From positions 1-12,870 of the forward strand of contig JALNVF010000094.1 of NCBI GenBank assembly GCA_023231445.1: 12,870 nt of DNA, in the 5' to 3' direction. Shown one piece after another: positions 5,893 to 12,870 of this stretch (the stretch's first letter is position 1; each line of letters opens with the position of its first letter). This stretch comes from Treponema sp. Its GTDB lineage: Bacteria; Spirochaetota; Spirochaetia; Treponematales; Treponemataceae. Below the pieces are notes generated by a model. That model did no database searches and had not been told where the DNA came from. It saw only the letters and a program-made list of their open reading frames with translations. The position numbers and the translations under genes were made by a program.

Positions 5893-6903
5893 ATGTCATC
5901 AACAAAACATATTCTTCTGATTGCAACAGGCGGTACTATAGCCTGCAAACGAACAAAAGACGGACTTACCCCTGTCATTACGTCACAGGAACTGCTTTCT
6001 TATGTACCGCAGACCGAACAATTTTGCAAAGTGAATACACTCCAGCTTATGAACATAGACAGTACAAACATGCAGGCTGCACACTGGCTTTCCATAGCCG
6101 GTACGATAGAAAGGAATTATGCGTCATACGACGGATTTGTAATCACCCACGGGACAGACACCATGGCGTACACTGCTGCGGCCCTCTCATATCTTATCCG
6201 GAATTCCCTTAAACCGATCATTATTACCGGTTCTCAGAAACCAATCGACATGGATGTAACTGATGCACGGACAAATCTGCTTGACAGTCTCCGCATTGCA
6301 AGCGACGACAGGGCATACGGTGTAAACATTGTATTCGACGGAAAACTGATTGCCGGTACGCGGGGCAAAAAGGAACGGACACACAGTTACAACGCATTTT
6401 CGAGTATTAATTTTCCCTACCTTGCCTCGATACAGGACGATCGCTGTATTTTTTACATTGATGACAAAAATCAGAACCAACAGTCTGTCCAGTTTTCCCG
6501 TATGTTAGACGATAAAGTAACGCTGCTTAAACTTATTCCGTCGATGGATGCTTCCGTTCTTGACTACATGGCGGGCAAGTACGACGCTGTAATTATAGAA
6601 GCATTCGGAGTGGGAGGGCTTCCGTCATACCAGTCTGGCGACTTTTATAAAGCAATTGAACACTGGACGTATCTCGGCAAAACAGTCGTCATGACGACGC
6701 AGGTTCCGCGTGAAGGAAGTAATATGACTATATACGAAGTGGGAAATGGTATTAAAAAAAACTTTGGTCTTATAGAAGCATACGATATGACACTGGAGGC
6801 AACGGTAACAAAACTTATGTGGATTCTCGGTCAGACAAAGGATGCTGCAGAAATCCGTAAACTTTTCTACAAAACAGTAAACAGGGACATTCTCTGGTCC
6901 TGA
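5893..6903 (+). CDS. ansA: L-asparaginase, type I (cytoplasmic)
   Basis: A 336-residue enzyme that hydrolyses L-asparagine to aspartate and ammonia. There is no signal peptide, and the length fits the cytoplasmic type I group. The first catalytic motif TGGTI is at 12-16 (nucleophile Thr15), and the second, THGTDTM, is at 85-91 (Thr88, Asp89). ITGSQKP is at 111-117, and Lys160 in RGKKER fits the catalytic lysine. The C-terminal part has the usual YDAVIIEAFGVGGLP block. The ATG has no Shine-Dalgarno site and a -10-like box six bases upstream. Its 3' end is 79 bases before the IscU-like gene, which has its own likely promoter. Some relatives act on glutamine or in Glu-tRNA amidation, but the fused-amidase features of GatD are absent. 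Confidence 0.92.
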   Translation: MSSTKHILLIATGGTIACKRTKDGLTPVITSQELLSYVPQTEQFCKVNTLQLMNIDSTNMQAAHWLSIAGTIERNYASYDGFVITHGTDTMAYTAAALSYLIRNSLKPIIITGSQKPIDMDVTDARTNLLDSLRIASDDRAYGVNIVFDGKLIAGTRGKKERTHSYNAFSSINFPYLASIQDDRCIFYIDDKNQNQQSVQFSRMLDDKVTLLKLIPSMDASVLDYMAGKYDAVIIEAFGVGGLPSYQSGDFYKAIEHWTYLGKTVVMTTQVPREGSNMTIYEVGNGIKKNFGLIEAYDMTLEATVTKLMWILGQTKDAAEIRKLFYKTVNRDILWS

Positions 6904-6920
6904 ATGGATTCCATTTCTGA

Positions 6921-6949
6921 TTGTATAACTTGCAGAAAAACGCTACTAT
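6921..6949 (+). promoter_or_regulatory. Possible promoter of the IscU-like / GGGtGRT pair
   Basis: TTGTAT (6921-6926) and TACTAT (6944-6949) are 17 bases apart, with a predicted start near 6957. Eight T (6961-6968) and then AAGGAG precede the ATG at 6983. The match to consensus is moderate, and I see no terminator between ansA and this gene. Confidence 0.4.
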
Positions 6950-6982
6950 TGTGCCAGTACTTTTTTTTGTAAGGAGCATGTA

Positions 6983-7684
6983 ATGAAATACACTGCAGAA
7001 GTGGAACATATGTGTCCGCTGGCGAAAGCTGCTTATCACGGGCCGGCTCCCATCCCTGAAGAGGGAAACTGGGTTCAGGCAAAAACAATGGAAGATATTT
7101 CCGGCTTTACACACGGTGTGGGCTGGTGCGCACCTCAGCAGGGTGCCTGCAAACTTACGCTGAATGTAAAGAACGGCGTTATAGAGGAATGCCTTGTCGA
7201 AACAATCGGCTGCTCCGGTATGACTCACTCCGCAGCTATGGCTTCTGAAATTCTAATCGGAAAAACGATTATTGAAGCTATGAACACAGACCTTGTCTGC
7301 GATGCCATCAATACGGCAATGCGCGAACTTTTCCTCCAGATTATATACGGACGCACACAGTCGGCATATTCAAAGGACGGACTCAAAGTCGGCGCTTCTC
7401 TTGAAGACCTTGGAAAGAACCTCCGCTCACAGGTGGGAACTATGTTTGCTACACGCAAAACAGGTCCCCGCTATCTTGAAATGGCGGAAGGATATGTAGA
7501 AAAAGTTGCAGTTGATAAAGACGGTGCAATCATCGGATACAAAACGGTAAACCTCGGCAAACTGATGGACAATATCAAAGCCGGTATGGATGCAAAAGAA
7601 GCCCTTGAAAAAGCCCGCACACAGTACGGACGTGTAACTGAAGATCAGGGCATGGTCAAACTGATTGACCCCAGAAAAGAGTAG
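6983..7684 (+). CDS. IscU/NifU-N-like iron-sulfur scaffold-related protein, partner of GGGtGRT protein
   Basis: A 233-residue protein whose residues 40-120 resemble the IscU/NifU N-terminal fold: GWCAPQQGACKLTLNVKNG at 47-65, ETIGCSGMTHSAAMASEIL at 73-91 and GKTIIEAMNTDLV at 93-105. These match the IscU strands, the GC-x-A-x-AS loop and the following helix. Six cysteines are present (11, 49, 56, 70, 77, 106). Cys77 matches the second IscU ligand, but the first canonical cysteine is displaced and the third has no clear equivalent, so cluster assembly in the normal manner is unproven. Residues 135-233 form an extension that IscU lacks. A clear AAGGAG site sets the start. The gene is followed after 113 bases by the GGGtGRT gene, and the pairing suggests a joint task. 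The role is unknown; an Fe-S or other metal role is inference. Confidence 0.78.
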   Translation: MKYTAEVEHMCPLAKAAYHGPAPIPEEGNWVQAKTMEDISGFTHGVGWCAPQQGACKLTLNVKNGVIEECLVETIGCSGMTHSAAMASEILIGKTIIEAMNTDLVCDAINTAMRELFLQIIYGRTQSAYSKDGLKVGASLEDLGKNLRSQVGTMFATRKTGPRYLEMAEGYVEKVAVDKDGAIIGYKTVNLGKLMDNIKAGMDAKEALEKARTQYGRVTEDQGMVKLIDPRKE

Positions 7685-7688
7685 GCCG

Positions 7689-7781
7689 CAGCTTTTTACA
7701 TTCCTGTAAAAGCTGTTCATGCAGTTTACAGACAAACTGCAGTGAGTTGATCGCAAATAACCAATAGCCGCTCCGTGCGGC
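7689..7781 (+). other. Three consecutive hairpins between the IscU-like and GGGtGRT genes
   Basis: The spacer can form three stems. The first is CAGCTTTTTACA with TGTAAAAGCTG (7689-7715, one bulge), the second TGCAGTTT with AAACTGCA (7720-7741, loop ACAGAC), and the third GCCGC with GCGGC (7767-7781, loop TCCGT). None is followed by a T-run, so termination is unlikely. The third ends a few bases before the AAGGAAG ribosome site of the downstream gene. Roles in mRNA processing or unequal expression are possible. Confidence 0.55.
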
Positions 7782-7797
7782 ATGTAAGGAAGAAATT

Positions 7798-8832
7798 ATG
7801 GGTACATTATTTGAAGATTATGAAAGCCGCATTCCGCAGATTACCAAGGTTCTGAAAGAGTATGGAATCAAGGATCTCGAAGAGGCCCGCAATATGTGTA
7901 AATCACGCGGTTTTGATCCGTATGAGATCTGCCAGCAGACACAGATGATCTGTTTCGAGGATGCTAAATGGGCATACGTTCTCGGTTGTGCAATTGCGCT
8001 GAAAAAGGGCGAGAAAGCCGGTGGAATTACCGGTTCTGAAGCTTCTGCTGCAATCGGTGAAGGACTTCAGGCATTCTGTCTTCCGGGTTCTGTTGCCGAC
8101 GACCGCAAGGTCGGTCTCGGACACGGAAATCTCGGTGCACGCCTTCTTTCCGAAGAAAGCCAGTGTTTCTGCTTTCTTGCAGGACTCGAGTCATTCGCAG
8201 CTGCTGAGGGTGCTATCAAAATCGCAGCTAACGCCAACAAAGTCCGCACAAATAAACTCCGCGTCATTCTTAACGGACTCGGAAAGGATGCCGCGCAGAT
8301 TATCAGCCGCATTAACGGTTTTACTTATGTGCAGACACAGTTTGACTACTACAACGGCGAAGGTACTGACAAAGCCCTTAAGATCGTACGCGAAGTTCCC
8401 TACGGAAGCAAACCTGAGCGCCTTATTGTAAAATGCTACGGTGCCGACGATGTCCGTGAAGGTGTTGCAATCATGTGGCACGAAGGTGTCGATGTTTCCA
8501 TTACCGGAAACTCAACAAACCCGACCCGTTTCCAGCATCCTGTAGCAGGAACGTATAAAAAGGAACGTCTTGCAGCCGGTAAAAAATACTTCTCTGTCGC
8601 ATCAGGCGGTGGAACGGGACGCACACTCCATCCTGATAACATGGCTGCAGGTCCGGCAAGTTACGGTTTTACCGATACACTCGGCCGTATGCACAGCGAC
8701 GCTCAGTTTGCAGGTTCATCATCAGTTCCTGCACACGTTGAAATGATGGGCTTCATGGGTATGGGCAATAATCCGATGGTCGGATGTACCGTTGCTTGTG
8801 CTGTAGCGGTAGCACAGAGTTTCAAGAAATAA
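7798..8832 (+). CDS. GGGtGRT family protein (function unknown)
   Basis: A 344-residue cytoplasmic protein that carries the family's name motif GGGTGRT at 270-276. Other conserved-looking blocks are GITGSEASAAIGEG at 76-89, DRKVGLGHGNLGARLLS at 102-118, VDVSITGNSTNPTRFQHPVAGTYKKE at 231-256 and the glycine-rich MMGFMGMGNNPMVGCTVACAVA at 316-337. There is no signal peptide. It has ten cysteines, including CFC at 123-125 and a C-terminal pair at 330 and 334, which could bind a metal or cluster (inference). The biochemical function is not known to me. AAGGAAG lies six bases before the ATG, and a strong terminator follows the stop. Codon use is biased toward a small set (GGA/GGT, CGC, AAA), consistent with good expression. 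It probably forms an operon with the IscU-like gene. Confidence 0.92.
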   Translation: MGTLFEDYESRIPQITKVLKEYGIKDLEEARNMCKSRGFDPYEICQQTQMICFEDAKWAYVLGCAIALKKGEKAGGITGSEASAAIGEGLQAFCLPGSVADDRKVGLGHGNLGARLLSEESQCFCFLAGLESFAAAEGAIKIAANANKVRTNKLRVILNGLGKDAAQIISRINGFTYVQTQFDYYNGEGTDKALKIVREVPYGSKPERLIVKCYGADDVREGVAIMWHEGVDVSITGNSTNPTRFQHPVAGTYKKERLAAGKKYFSVASGGGTGRTLHPDNMAAGPASYGFTDTLGRMHSDAQFAGSSSVPAHVEMMGFMGMGNNPMVGCTVACAVAVAQSFKK

Positions 8833-8872
8833 GTATGAAATATACGGATCAGGTTTACCGGATCCGGTCAGA

Positions 8873-8901
8873 GGCTGCCGTTACGAAGGCAGCCTTTTTT
8901 T
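8873..8901 (+). terminator. Intrinsic terminator of the GGGtGRT operon
   Basis: A perfect 7-bp stem, GGCTGCC with GGCAGCC, around an 8-base loop, followed by seven T (8895-8901), 40 bases after the stop codon. Confidence 0.9.
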
Positions 8902-8995
8902 ATATCAACAACCGTAAGTAGTAATAAAAAATCTACTATATTCATTTTAACACAGCAACTTTTTGTGTATCTTTTTATAACGATTTTTTTTATGT

Positions 8996-9001
8996 TATAT
9001 T
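8996..9001 (+). promoter_or_regulatory. Candidate -10 box giving a leaderless patatin mRNA
   Basis: TATATT, with six bases before the ATG at 9008. No Shine-Dalgarno sequence lies between them. The -35 region is unclear: the sequence 17 bases upstream is T-rich, and a run of eight T (8984-8991) fills much of the spacer. Confidence 0.35.
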
Positions 9002-9007
9002 TATACT

Positions 9008-11320
9008 ATGAAAAAGAGAATTATCACACTGTTAACTGCTGCGGCTTTTCTGGTTTTTCAACTGTATGCAGAACCACAGCTTGAATCTACAATAAAGGAA
9101 GAAACACTTCCGTCACCGCCGAAACCAAAAGGAAGACCAAGTGTAGCACTAGTACTTTCCGGCGGAGGTGCACGTGGATTTGCTCATATTCCAGTTCTCG
9201 AACTGCTTGAAGAAGAACATATTCCCGTTGATATGGTCGTTGGTAACAGTGCAGGAGCAATATGCGGTGCTCTTTACTGTGCCGGGTATACGCCGAAACA
9301 GATTCTTGAACAGATGTATGAGTTCAGCAGCGGTGCCGTACTTAAAGACGCCCCGTATTCGCCGTTCGAACAAATTCTCGGCGGACACAGTACGCTGAAT
9401 GCACCTGTCCGCATCCAGTTCGGAAGTATGGGACAAACATTTTCTCTTGGTATGGGAAACGGCGTACTTACCGGACAGAACGTATATGAACTCTTCAAAA
9501 AGCTGACGATACGGCTTCCGTCGAATCTAAATTTTGATGACCTGCCTGTTCCATTCCGTGCGGTTGCAACAAATCTTATTAAAGGAAAAATTGAAGTTCT
9601 TGACAGCGGTGATATTGCAGAGGCCGTCCGTTCAAGCATGAGCATTCCGGGACTTTTTCAACCGTTTGAAAAAAACGGTCAGTATTATGTTGACGGACTT
9701 GCACTCGACGATACGCCTGTTGATGTCGCGGTAAAAATGGGTTACGACATCATCATTGTCTCGTCGTTATCCGATGGAATGGAGAATGATCCTGAAAAAT
9801 TCGATGCTAACCCACTTGTCGCTGTTCTTCAGATGATAAATATGGATCAGGCGGCCCGCAACAAAAACAATGATCAGTTTGTAGCACTGAGTATCTATCC
9901 CGACTATGCAGATGAAACGCTTATCTCGTATGCCCGTGGTGCAAAAATTTATAATGCAAGTAAAAAATCAATGGAACAGTACCGGAATGCCTGTAAAAAA
10001 CTGTATAATCAGATCTATTCCTCCGGAAAATCCGCAGAAAATGAACAGACAGAAAAAAAATACAAAAACTCCTACGAGGATAATAAATATCTTTCAGTTA
10101 ATCACATTCTAATCCATAATGCCGACAAAGCAGATGAAACATTCATTATCAAACAGTATGAAAAAATCCAGGATAAAAAAATTACTGAATCGGATTTCAT
10201 GGAACTATCAGATTCCATATATCATACAGGCAGATATCGAAGCGTTATAACGAGAATAACAGGAGAAGAAGGAGACCGAACGCTTGAACTTATTCTGCGT
10301 CCTGAGCAGAAAGAATACGGCATTGTGCTTTTAAGCGGAAACCTGGCAGGAACAGTTGCAATGGATTCGACGCTCGGCTTTGCACTTTCGTCCGATATCC
10401 AGTGGAGGGGACTTACCGGGTACGGTTCCGTCATCTCGGCAAAAGTTTCAGGGTTTGACGGATTCTCCGGAGAACTTATGTTCCGTCATCCGCTCAGTTC
10501 ACGCGTATTCTCACAGACAACACTAGAATACAGGAACAACTCATACAGCACAGGTGCCGGATGGGTATACTCCCCTTCCTCTCTCATGACAATACAGAAA
10601 GCAACCGCAAACCAGAAATTCGGTATATCACTTGCGGGAACTAATAATGTTCTTTCCGCCGGCGCAGGGATAAACTGGTTTGATACGCGGGATGCAGTAG
10701 AAGACGGCGTATCAATGATGACCGGAGATTTTTTTGAAAGCTGTACACTTAATACGCTCGATTCTACCTGTTTTCCGACGAGAGGTATGTATGCCTCAAT
10801 ACAGGGAACGGGCGTTCTCCCCATAAGCAGGCAGGATGATATACCGGTCTTTGATATAACACAGGCTGATTTTATAAAAGCAGTACCACTTGGAAATGCA
10901 TTCAACCTTATTTTTGAAGGATTTGCCGGTACTGATATAAGCCAGCAGTTGAATAAGTTTACGGGACTTAAGCCCGTATATGGTTTTTCCCTTGCGGACC
11001 GCCGCTTCTTTCCGCAAATCTCATCGCAGTCTCCATGGTACATCCATAAGGCGGTAATAAGCAGTACGCTCCAGTTTTCTCCAAGATCCGACCTCTCTGT
11101 ATTCGGTATGAAAACACTGCTTTTCATCTCCGGTGCAGTCGGAAATATCTGGGACAGCTATGAGGAAATGACTCTCAAAGACCTGCAGTGGCGTGCTTCA
11201 TTTGATGCAGGACTGAGCATCCAGGATAATTTTGGTATTCTTCTGCGTATTGGAACAGGCACGACAAAGGGGTATGTTCTTCCGTTTGTATCACTTGATA
11301 TAGGAAATATCAGGTTTTAA
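9008..11320 (+). CDS. Patatin-like phospholipase with POTRA and outer-membrane barrel (type Vd autotransporter-like)
   Basis: A 770-residue exported protein in three parts. After a signal peptide (1-21, LYA at 19-21) and a proline-rich linker, residues 43-330 are a patatin domain: oxyanion glycines GGGARG at 52-57, nucleophile elbow GNSAG at 79-83 with Ser81, and VDG at 228-230 with the dyad Asp229. Residues about 362-432 look like one POTRA domain (HILIHNADKADETFI, then helices, then LELILRP). Residues about 435-770 are rich in alternating aromatic/Gly strands and end in DIGNIRF with a terminal Phe, as in Omp85-type barrels. This is the layout of PlpD and FplA, type Vd systems in which the patatin domain is a surface or secreted phospholipase A. 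A stretch at 340-358 (Lys/Glu/Asn-rich) could be a cleavage or linker zone. No Shine-Dalgarno site; the signal peptide fixes the start. Confidence 0.9.
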   Translation: MKKRIITLLTAAAFLVFQLYAEPQLESTIKEETLPSPPKPKGRPSVALVLSGGGARGFAHIPVLELLEEEHIPVDMVVGNSAGAICGALYCAGYTPKQILEQMYEFSSGAVLKDAPYSPFEQILGGHSTLNAPVRIQFGSMGQTFSLGMGNGVLTGQNVYELFKKLTIRLPSNLNFDDLPVPFRAVATNLIKGKIEVLDSGDIAEAVRSSMSIPGLFQPFEKNGQYYVDGLALDDTPVDVAVKMGYDIIIVSSLSDGMENDPEKFDANPLVAVLQMINMDQAARNKNNDQFVALSIYPDYADETLISYARGAKIYNASKKSMEQYRNACKKLYNQIYSSGKSAENEQTEKKYKNSYEDNKYLSVNHILIHNADKADETFIIKQYEKIQDKKITESDFMELSDSIYHTGRYRSVITRITGEEGDRTLELILRPEQKEYGIVLLSGNLAGTVAMDSTLGFALSSDIQWRGLTGYGSVISAKVSGFDGFSGELMFRHPLSSRVFSQTTLEYRNNSYSTGAGWVYSPSSLMTIQKATANQKFGISLAGTNNVLSAGAGINWFDTRDAVEDGVSMMTGDFFESCTLNTLDSTCFPTRGMYASIQGTGVLPISRQDDIPVFDITQADFIKAVPLGNAFNLIFEGFAGTDISQQLNKFTGLKPVYGFSLADRRFFPQISSQSPWYIHKAVISSTLQFSPRSDLSVFGMKTLLFISGAVGNIWDSYEEMTLKDLQWRASFDAGLSIQDNFGILLRIGTGTTKGYVLPFVSLDIGNIRF

Positions 11321-11358
11321 TCACATTCTGAATAAATCATTTTTTTGTTCGAATTTAC

Positions 11359-11386
11359 TTGACAATACGAAATCTGGCTGTATACT
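11359..11386 (+). promoter_or_regulatory. lacI-family gene promoter
   Basis: A perfect TTGACA (11359-11364) and TATACT (11381-11386) are 16 bases apart, with predicted start near 11393. The leader of about 39 bases carries AAGGAA before the ATG. The -10 box touches the operator described separately. Confidence 0.82.
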
Positions 11387-11413
11387 GAAACCAGTTTCAT
11401 GAAAGCAGTTTCA
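11386..11413 (+). promoter_or_regulatory. Tandem LacI-type operator
   Basis: Two 14-base sites abut with no gap: TGAAACCAGTTTCA (11386-11399), whose TGAAAC and GTTTCA arms are a perfect inverted repeat around two bases, and TGAAAGCAGTTTCA (11400-11413), with one arm mismatch. They start at the last base of the -10 box and cover the predicted transcription start. The GAAAC/GTTTC arms are typical of LacI/GalR operators, so autorepression of the adjacent regulator and its coupled transporter gene is the natural reading. Confidence 0.75.
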
Positions 11414-11431
11414 CAAATATAAGGAAATGAA

Positions 11432-12475
11432 ATGACTCAGAATACGGCAACAATCTACGACGTCGCAAATGAAGCACAGGTCAGTCCTGCCACCGTTTCC
11501 CGCGTTCTTAATGAACCATCAAAAGTAAACGCTGAAAAACGGGATAAGGTACTGGCTGCAATCGCATCTCTCCACTTCGTACCTAAAGCAGCGGCAGTTG
11601 CAAATGCACGCCAGTCATACAAAAAAATCGGCGTTATAGCTCCATTCTTCACACAGCCTTCGTTCATGCAGCGGCTTCGCGGCATTTCAAACGTATTATC
11701 GGGACATCATTATGAAATTGTTGTTTATTCTATCGAAAGCCAGGAAGAAATGCTTGAATACATTGACATGCTTACCGGAAGCAGACGGGTAGACGGACTT
11801 ATCGTACTGTGTCTCAAACTTACCGATATGATGCTTTCAAAACTTCGGGAATCAGGAATTTCCGTCTGCTTCGTAGAATCAAATATGGAAGGTTTTGATT
11901 CCGTCGTGATAGATAATGAAAGCGGAGGAAAACTTGCTGCAGAATTTCTTTTTAACAAAGGCTACAGAAGACCCGGATTTGTAGGAGAATCGTCAAATAA
12001 AACATATGCAGTTCCTGCGACAGAGGAGCGGCTAAGGGGATTTACCGGTTTTTTTGCAAAACACGGCATCAGTATTATGACAGAACATACATGGCTCGGC
12101 GAGTTCACCGATCAGAAAGTCGACGAAGGAATTTCCAGATTACTTTCTCAGAAAGTTCTTCCTGACTGCATTCTCGCCTCAAGCGATCTTATTGCAATCC
12201 GGGTTATGAAACTTGCAAAAATCAACGGTATACAAATACCGGAAGATATTGCTCTGGTCGGTTTTGATAATCTTGATTTTACTGAATATCTGAATTTAAC
12301 TACGGTAAGTCAGGAACTTGACGAGAGCGGAAGAACAGCCGCAGAACTCATTCTTGACAGGCAGAAAGACCCTGACAGAACGGCACGCAAAGTGCATATT
12401 CAGCTCAGGATTGTTGAACGGGCTACAACCGGAACAAAAACCGGAAGTAAAAATATAACAGGAGGCCTTATATGA
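11432..12475 (+). CDS. LacI-family transcriptional regulator
   Basis: A 347-residue DNA-binding repressor. The N-terminal helix-turn-helix IYDVANEAQVSPATVSRVLN spans 8-27, with the VSPATVSRVLN recognition helix usual for LacI/GalR members. The hinge region FVPKAAAVANARQ (49-61) precedes a periplasmic-binding-protein-like effector domain, with GVIAPFF at 67-73, a VDGLIVL strand near 124-130, and IPEDIALVGFDNLDFTEY near 268-285, a standard family signature. The effector is probably a sugar, given the next gene. The start is supported by AAGGAA and a good HTH position. Its last bases overlap the ATG of the downstream binding-protein gene (ATGA), so both are on one message and translation is coupled. 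A tandem operator over its own promoter points to autorepression. Confidence 0.93.
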   Translation: MTQNTATIYDVANEAQVSPATVSRVLNEPSKVNAEKRDKVLAAIASLHFVPKAAAVANARQSYKKIGVIAPFFTQPSFMQRLRGISNVLSGHHYEIVVYSIESQEEMLEYIDMLTGSRRVDGLIVLCLKLTDMMLSKLRESGISVCFVESNMEGFDSVVIDNESGGKLAAEFLFNKGYRRPGFVGESSNKTYAVPATEERLRGFTGFFAKHGISIMTEHTWLGEFTDQKVDEGISRLLSQKVLPDCILASSDLIAIRVMKLAKINGIQIPEDIALVGFDNLDFTEYLNLTTVSQELDESGRTAAELILDRQKDPDRTARKVHIQLRIVERATTGTKTGSKNITGGLI

Positions 12476-12870
12476 ATAAGGGTATAAAAACTGCTGCGCT
12501 GCTGTGTGCTGCAGTAACAGTCGGAACTGTTTCCTGGACGTGGAAAGGAAGCAAAAAATCTTCTACCGCAAAAAAGACCGAAGACAAAACCATTCGCATC
12601 TTCGGTGCTTTCCGCGGAGAAGAAGCAGCACGCTTTGACGAAATCGTCAAAATCTTCAATGAGAAAACCGGCTACAACGCTGTTTACGAAGGCAGTCCGG
12701 AATTCGAAACACAGATTCTGGTACAGGCAGAAGCAGGAACCCCTCCTGACATTGCTGCCCTTCCCCAGCCAGGTATGATGAAAAACTTTGCACGCCGCGG
12801 TTTTATTAAACCACTTTCCAAAGAAGTTGTCACTAAGATTGATGAAAATTATGCACCTGTATGGAAGCAG
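12472..12870 (+). CDS. ABC transporter sugar-binding protein, alpha-glucoside (AglE-like) type, 5' part
   Basis: I translated this gene by hand; 133 codons are open to the window edge. AGGAGG at 12460-12465 is a strong ribosome site, and the ATG overlaps the regulator's stop by four bases. Residues 1-24 are basic then hydrophobic, so the protein is exported, but there is neither a clear AxA site nor a good lipobox (ALLC at 9-12 has Leu before Cys). It may stay anchored by this segment, or be lipidated under relaxed spirochaete rules. The mature part starts with TIRIFGAFRGEEAARFDEIVK, followed by YEGSPEFETQILVQAEAGTPPDIA and PQPGMMKNFARRGFIKPLSK, close in style to alpha-glucoside binding proteins of solute-binding family 1. 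Permease and further genes should follow outside the window. The ligand is inferred. Confidence 0.85.
   Translation, partial: MNKGIKTAALLCAAVTVGTVSWTWKGSKKSSTAKKTEDKTIRIFGAFRGEEAARFDEIVKIFNEKTGYNAVYEGSPEFETQILVQAEAGTPPDIAALPQPGMMKNFARRGFIKPLSKEVVTKIDENYAPVWKQ

Noticed and set aside
8021..8481. Open frames on both strands within the GGGtGRT gene
   Set aside because: They follow from the strong codon bias of the real gene and have no ribosome sites or domain features.
10486..11127. 213-residue open frame on the minus strand inside the patatin gene
   Set aside because: It is antisense to the barrel part of a well-supported gene, has no recognisable domain and no ribosome site was found for it. 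It is a shadow frame.
1..12870. CRISPR array, insertion sequence or prophage
   Set aside because: No spaced direct repeats, transposase, integrase or phage structural genes are visible on either strand.

Overview
The window looks like part of a chromosome from a host-associated treponeme (Spirochaetota, Treponema sensu lato). This is inferred from gene content and not from a marker gene. The main clues are a TPR-protein-associated TRAP transporter (TPAT) with a fused QM permease, a type known from Treponema pallidum, and a GGGtGRT protein paired with an IscU-like protein, a combination seen in anaerobes. Base composition is moderate in genes, with AT-rich intergenic DNA. I see no insertion sequence, phage gene or CRISPR array.

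Left part (1-4734, minus strand). Read in the direction of transcription: a PfkB-family sugar kinase best fitting 2-keto-3-deoxygluconate kinase, a TtcA-like tRNA thiolase, then the transporter set tatT (TPR lipoprotein), tatP (periplasmic binding protein) and tatQM (fused membrane subunits, cut by the window edge). The three transporter genes are tightly packed (18-nt gap, then a 1-nt overlap) and surely form one operon. Their ligand is unknown.

Middle part (4735-5892). tRNA-Val(GAC) is on the plus strand, with a strong promoter and an unusual leader-trailer helix that merges with its terminator. A small 4-oxalocrotonate tautomerase-family gene follows on the minus strand. Next come about 380 bases of AT-rich non-coding DNA holding hairpins and one GC-rich block, then tRNA-Lys(UUU) on the minus strand, with a near-consensus promoter and no encoded CCA.

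Right part (5893-12870, plus strand). A cytoplasmic type I L-asparaginase comes first. It is followed by a two-gene unit: an IscU/NifU-N-like protein and a GGGtGRT protein, separated by three hairpins and closed by a good terminator. Next is a large outer-membrane protein with patatin phospholipase, POTRA-like and beta-barrel regions, the layout of a type Vd autotransporter. The window ends in a LacI-family regulator with a tandem operator over its own promoter, translationally coupled to an ABC sugar-binding protein of the alpha-glucoside type.

One pattern runs across these units. Four genes without a Shine-Dalgarno sequence (kinase, tatT, asparaginase, patatin protein) each have a -10-like hexamer exactly six bases before the ATG. 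That places the predicted transcription start on the start codon, so these are candidate leaderless mRNAs. The other genes have ordinary Shine-Dalgarno sites.
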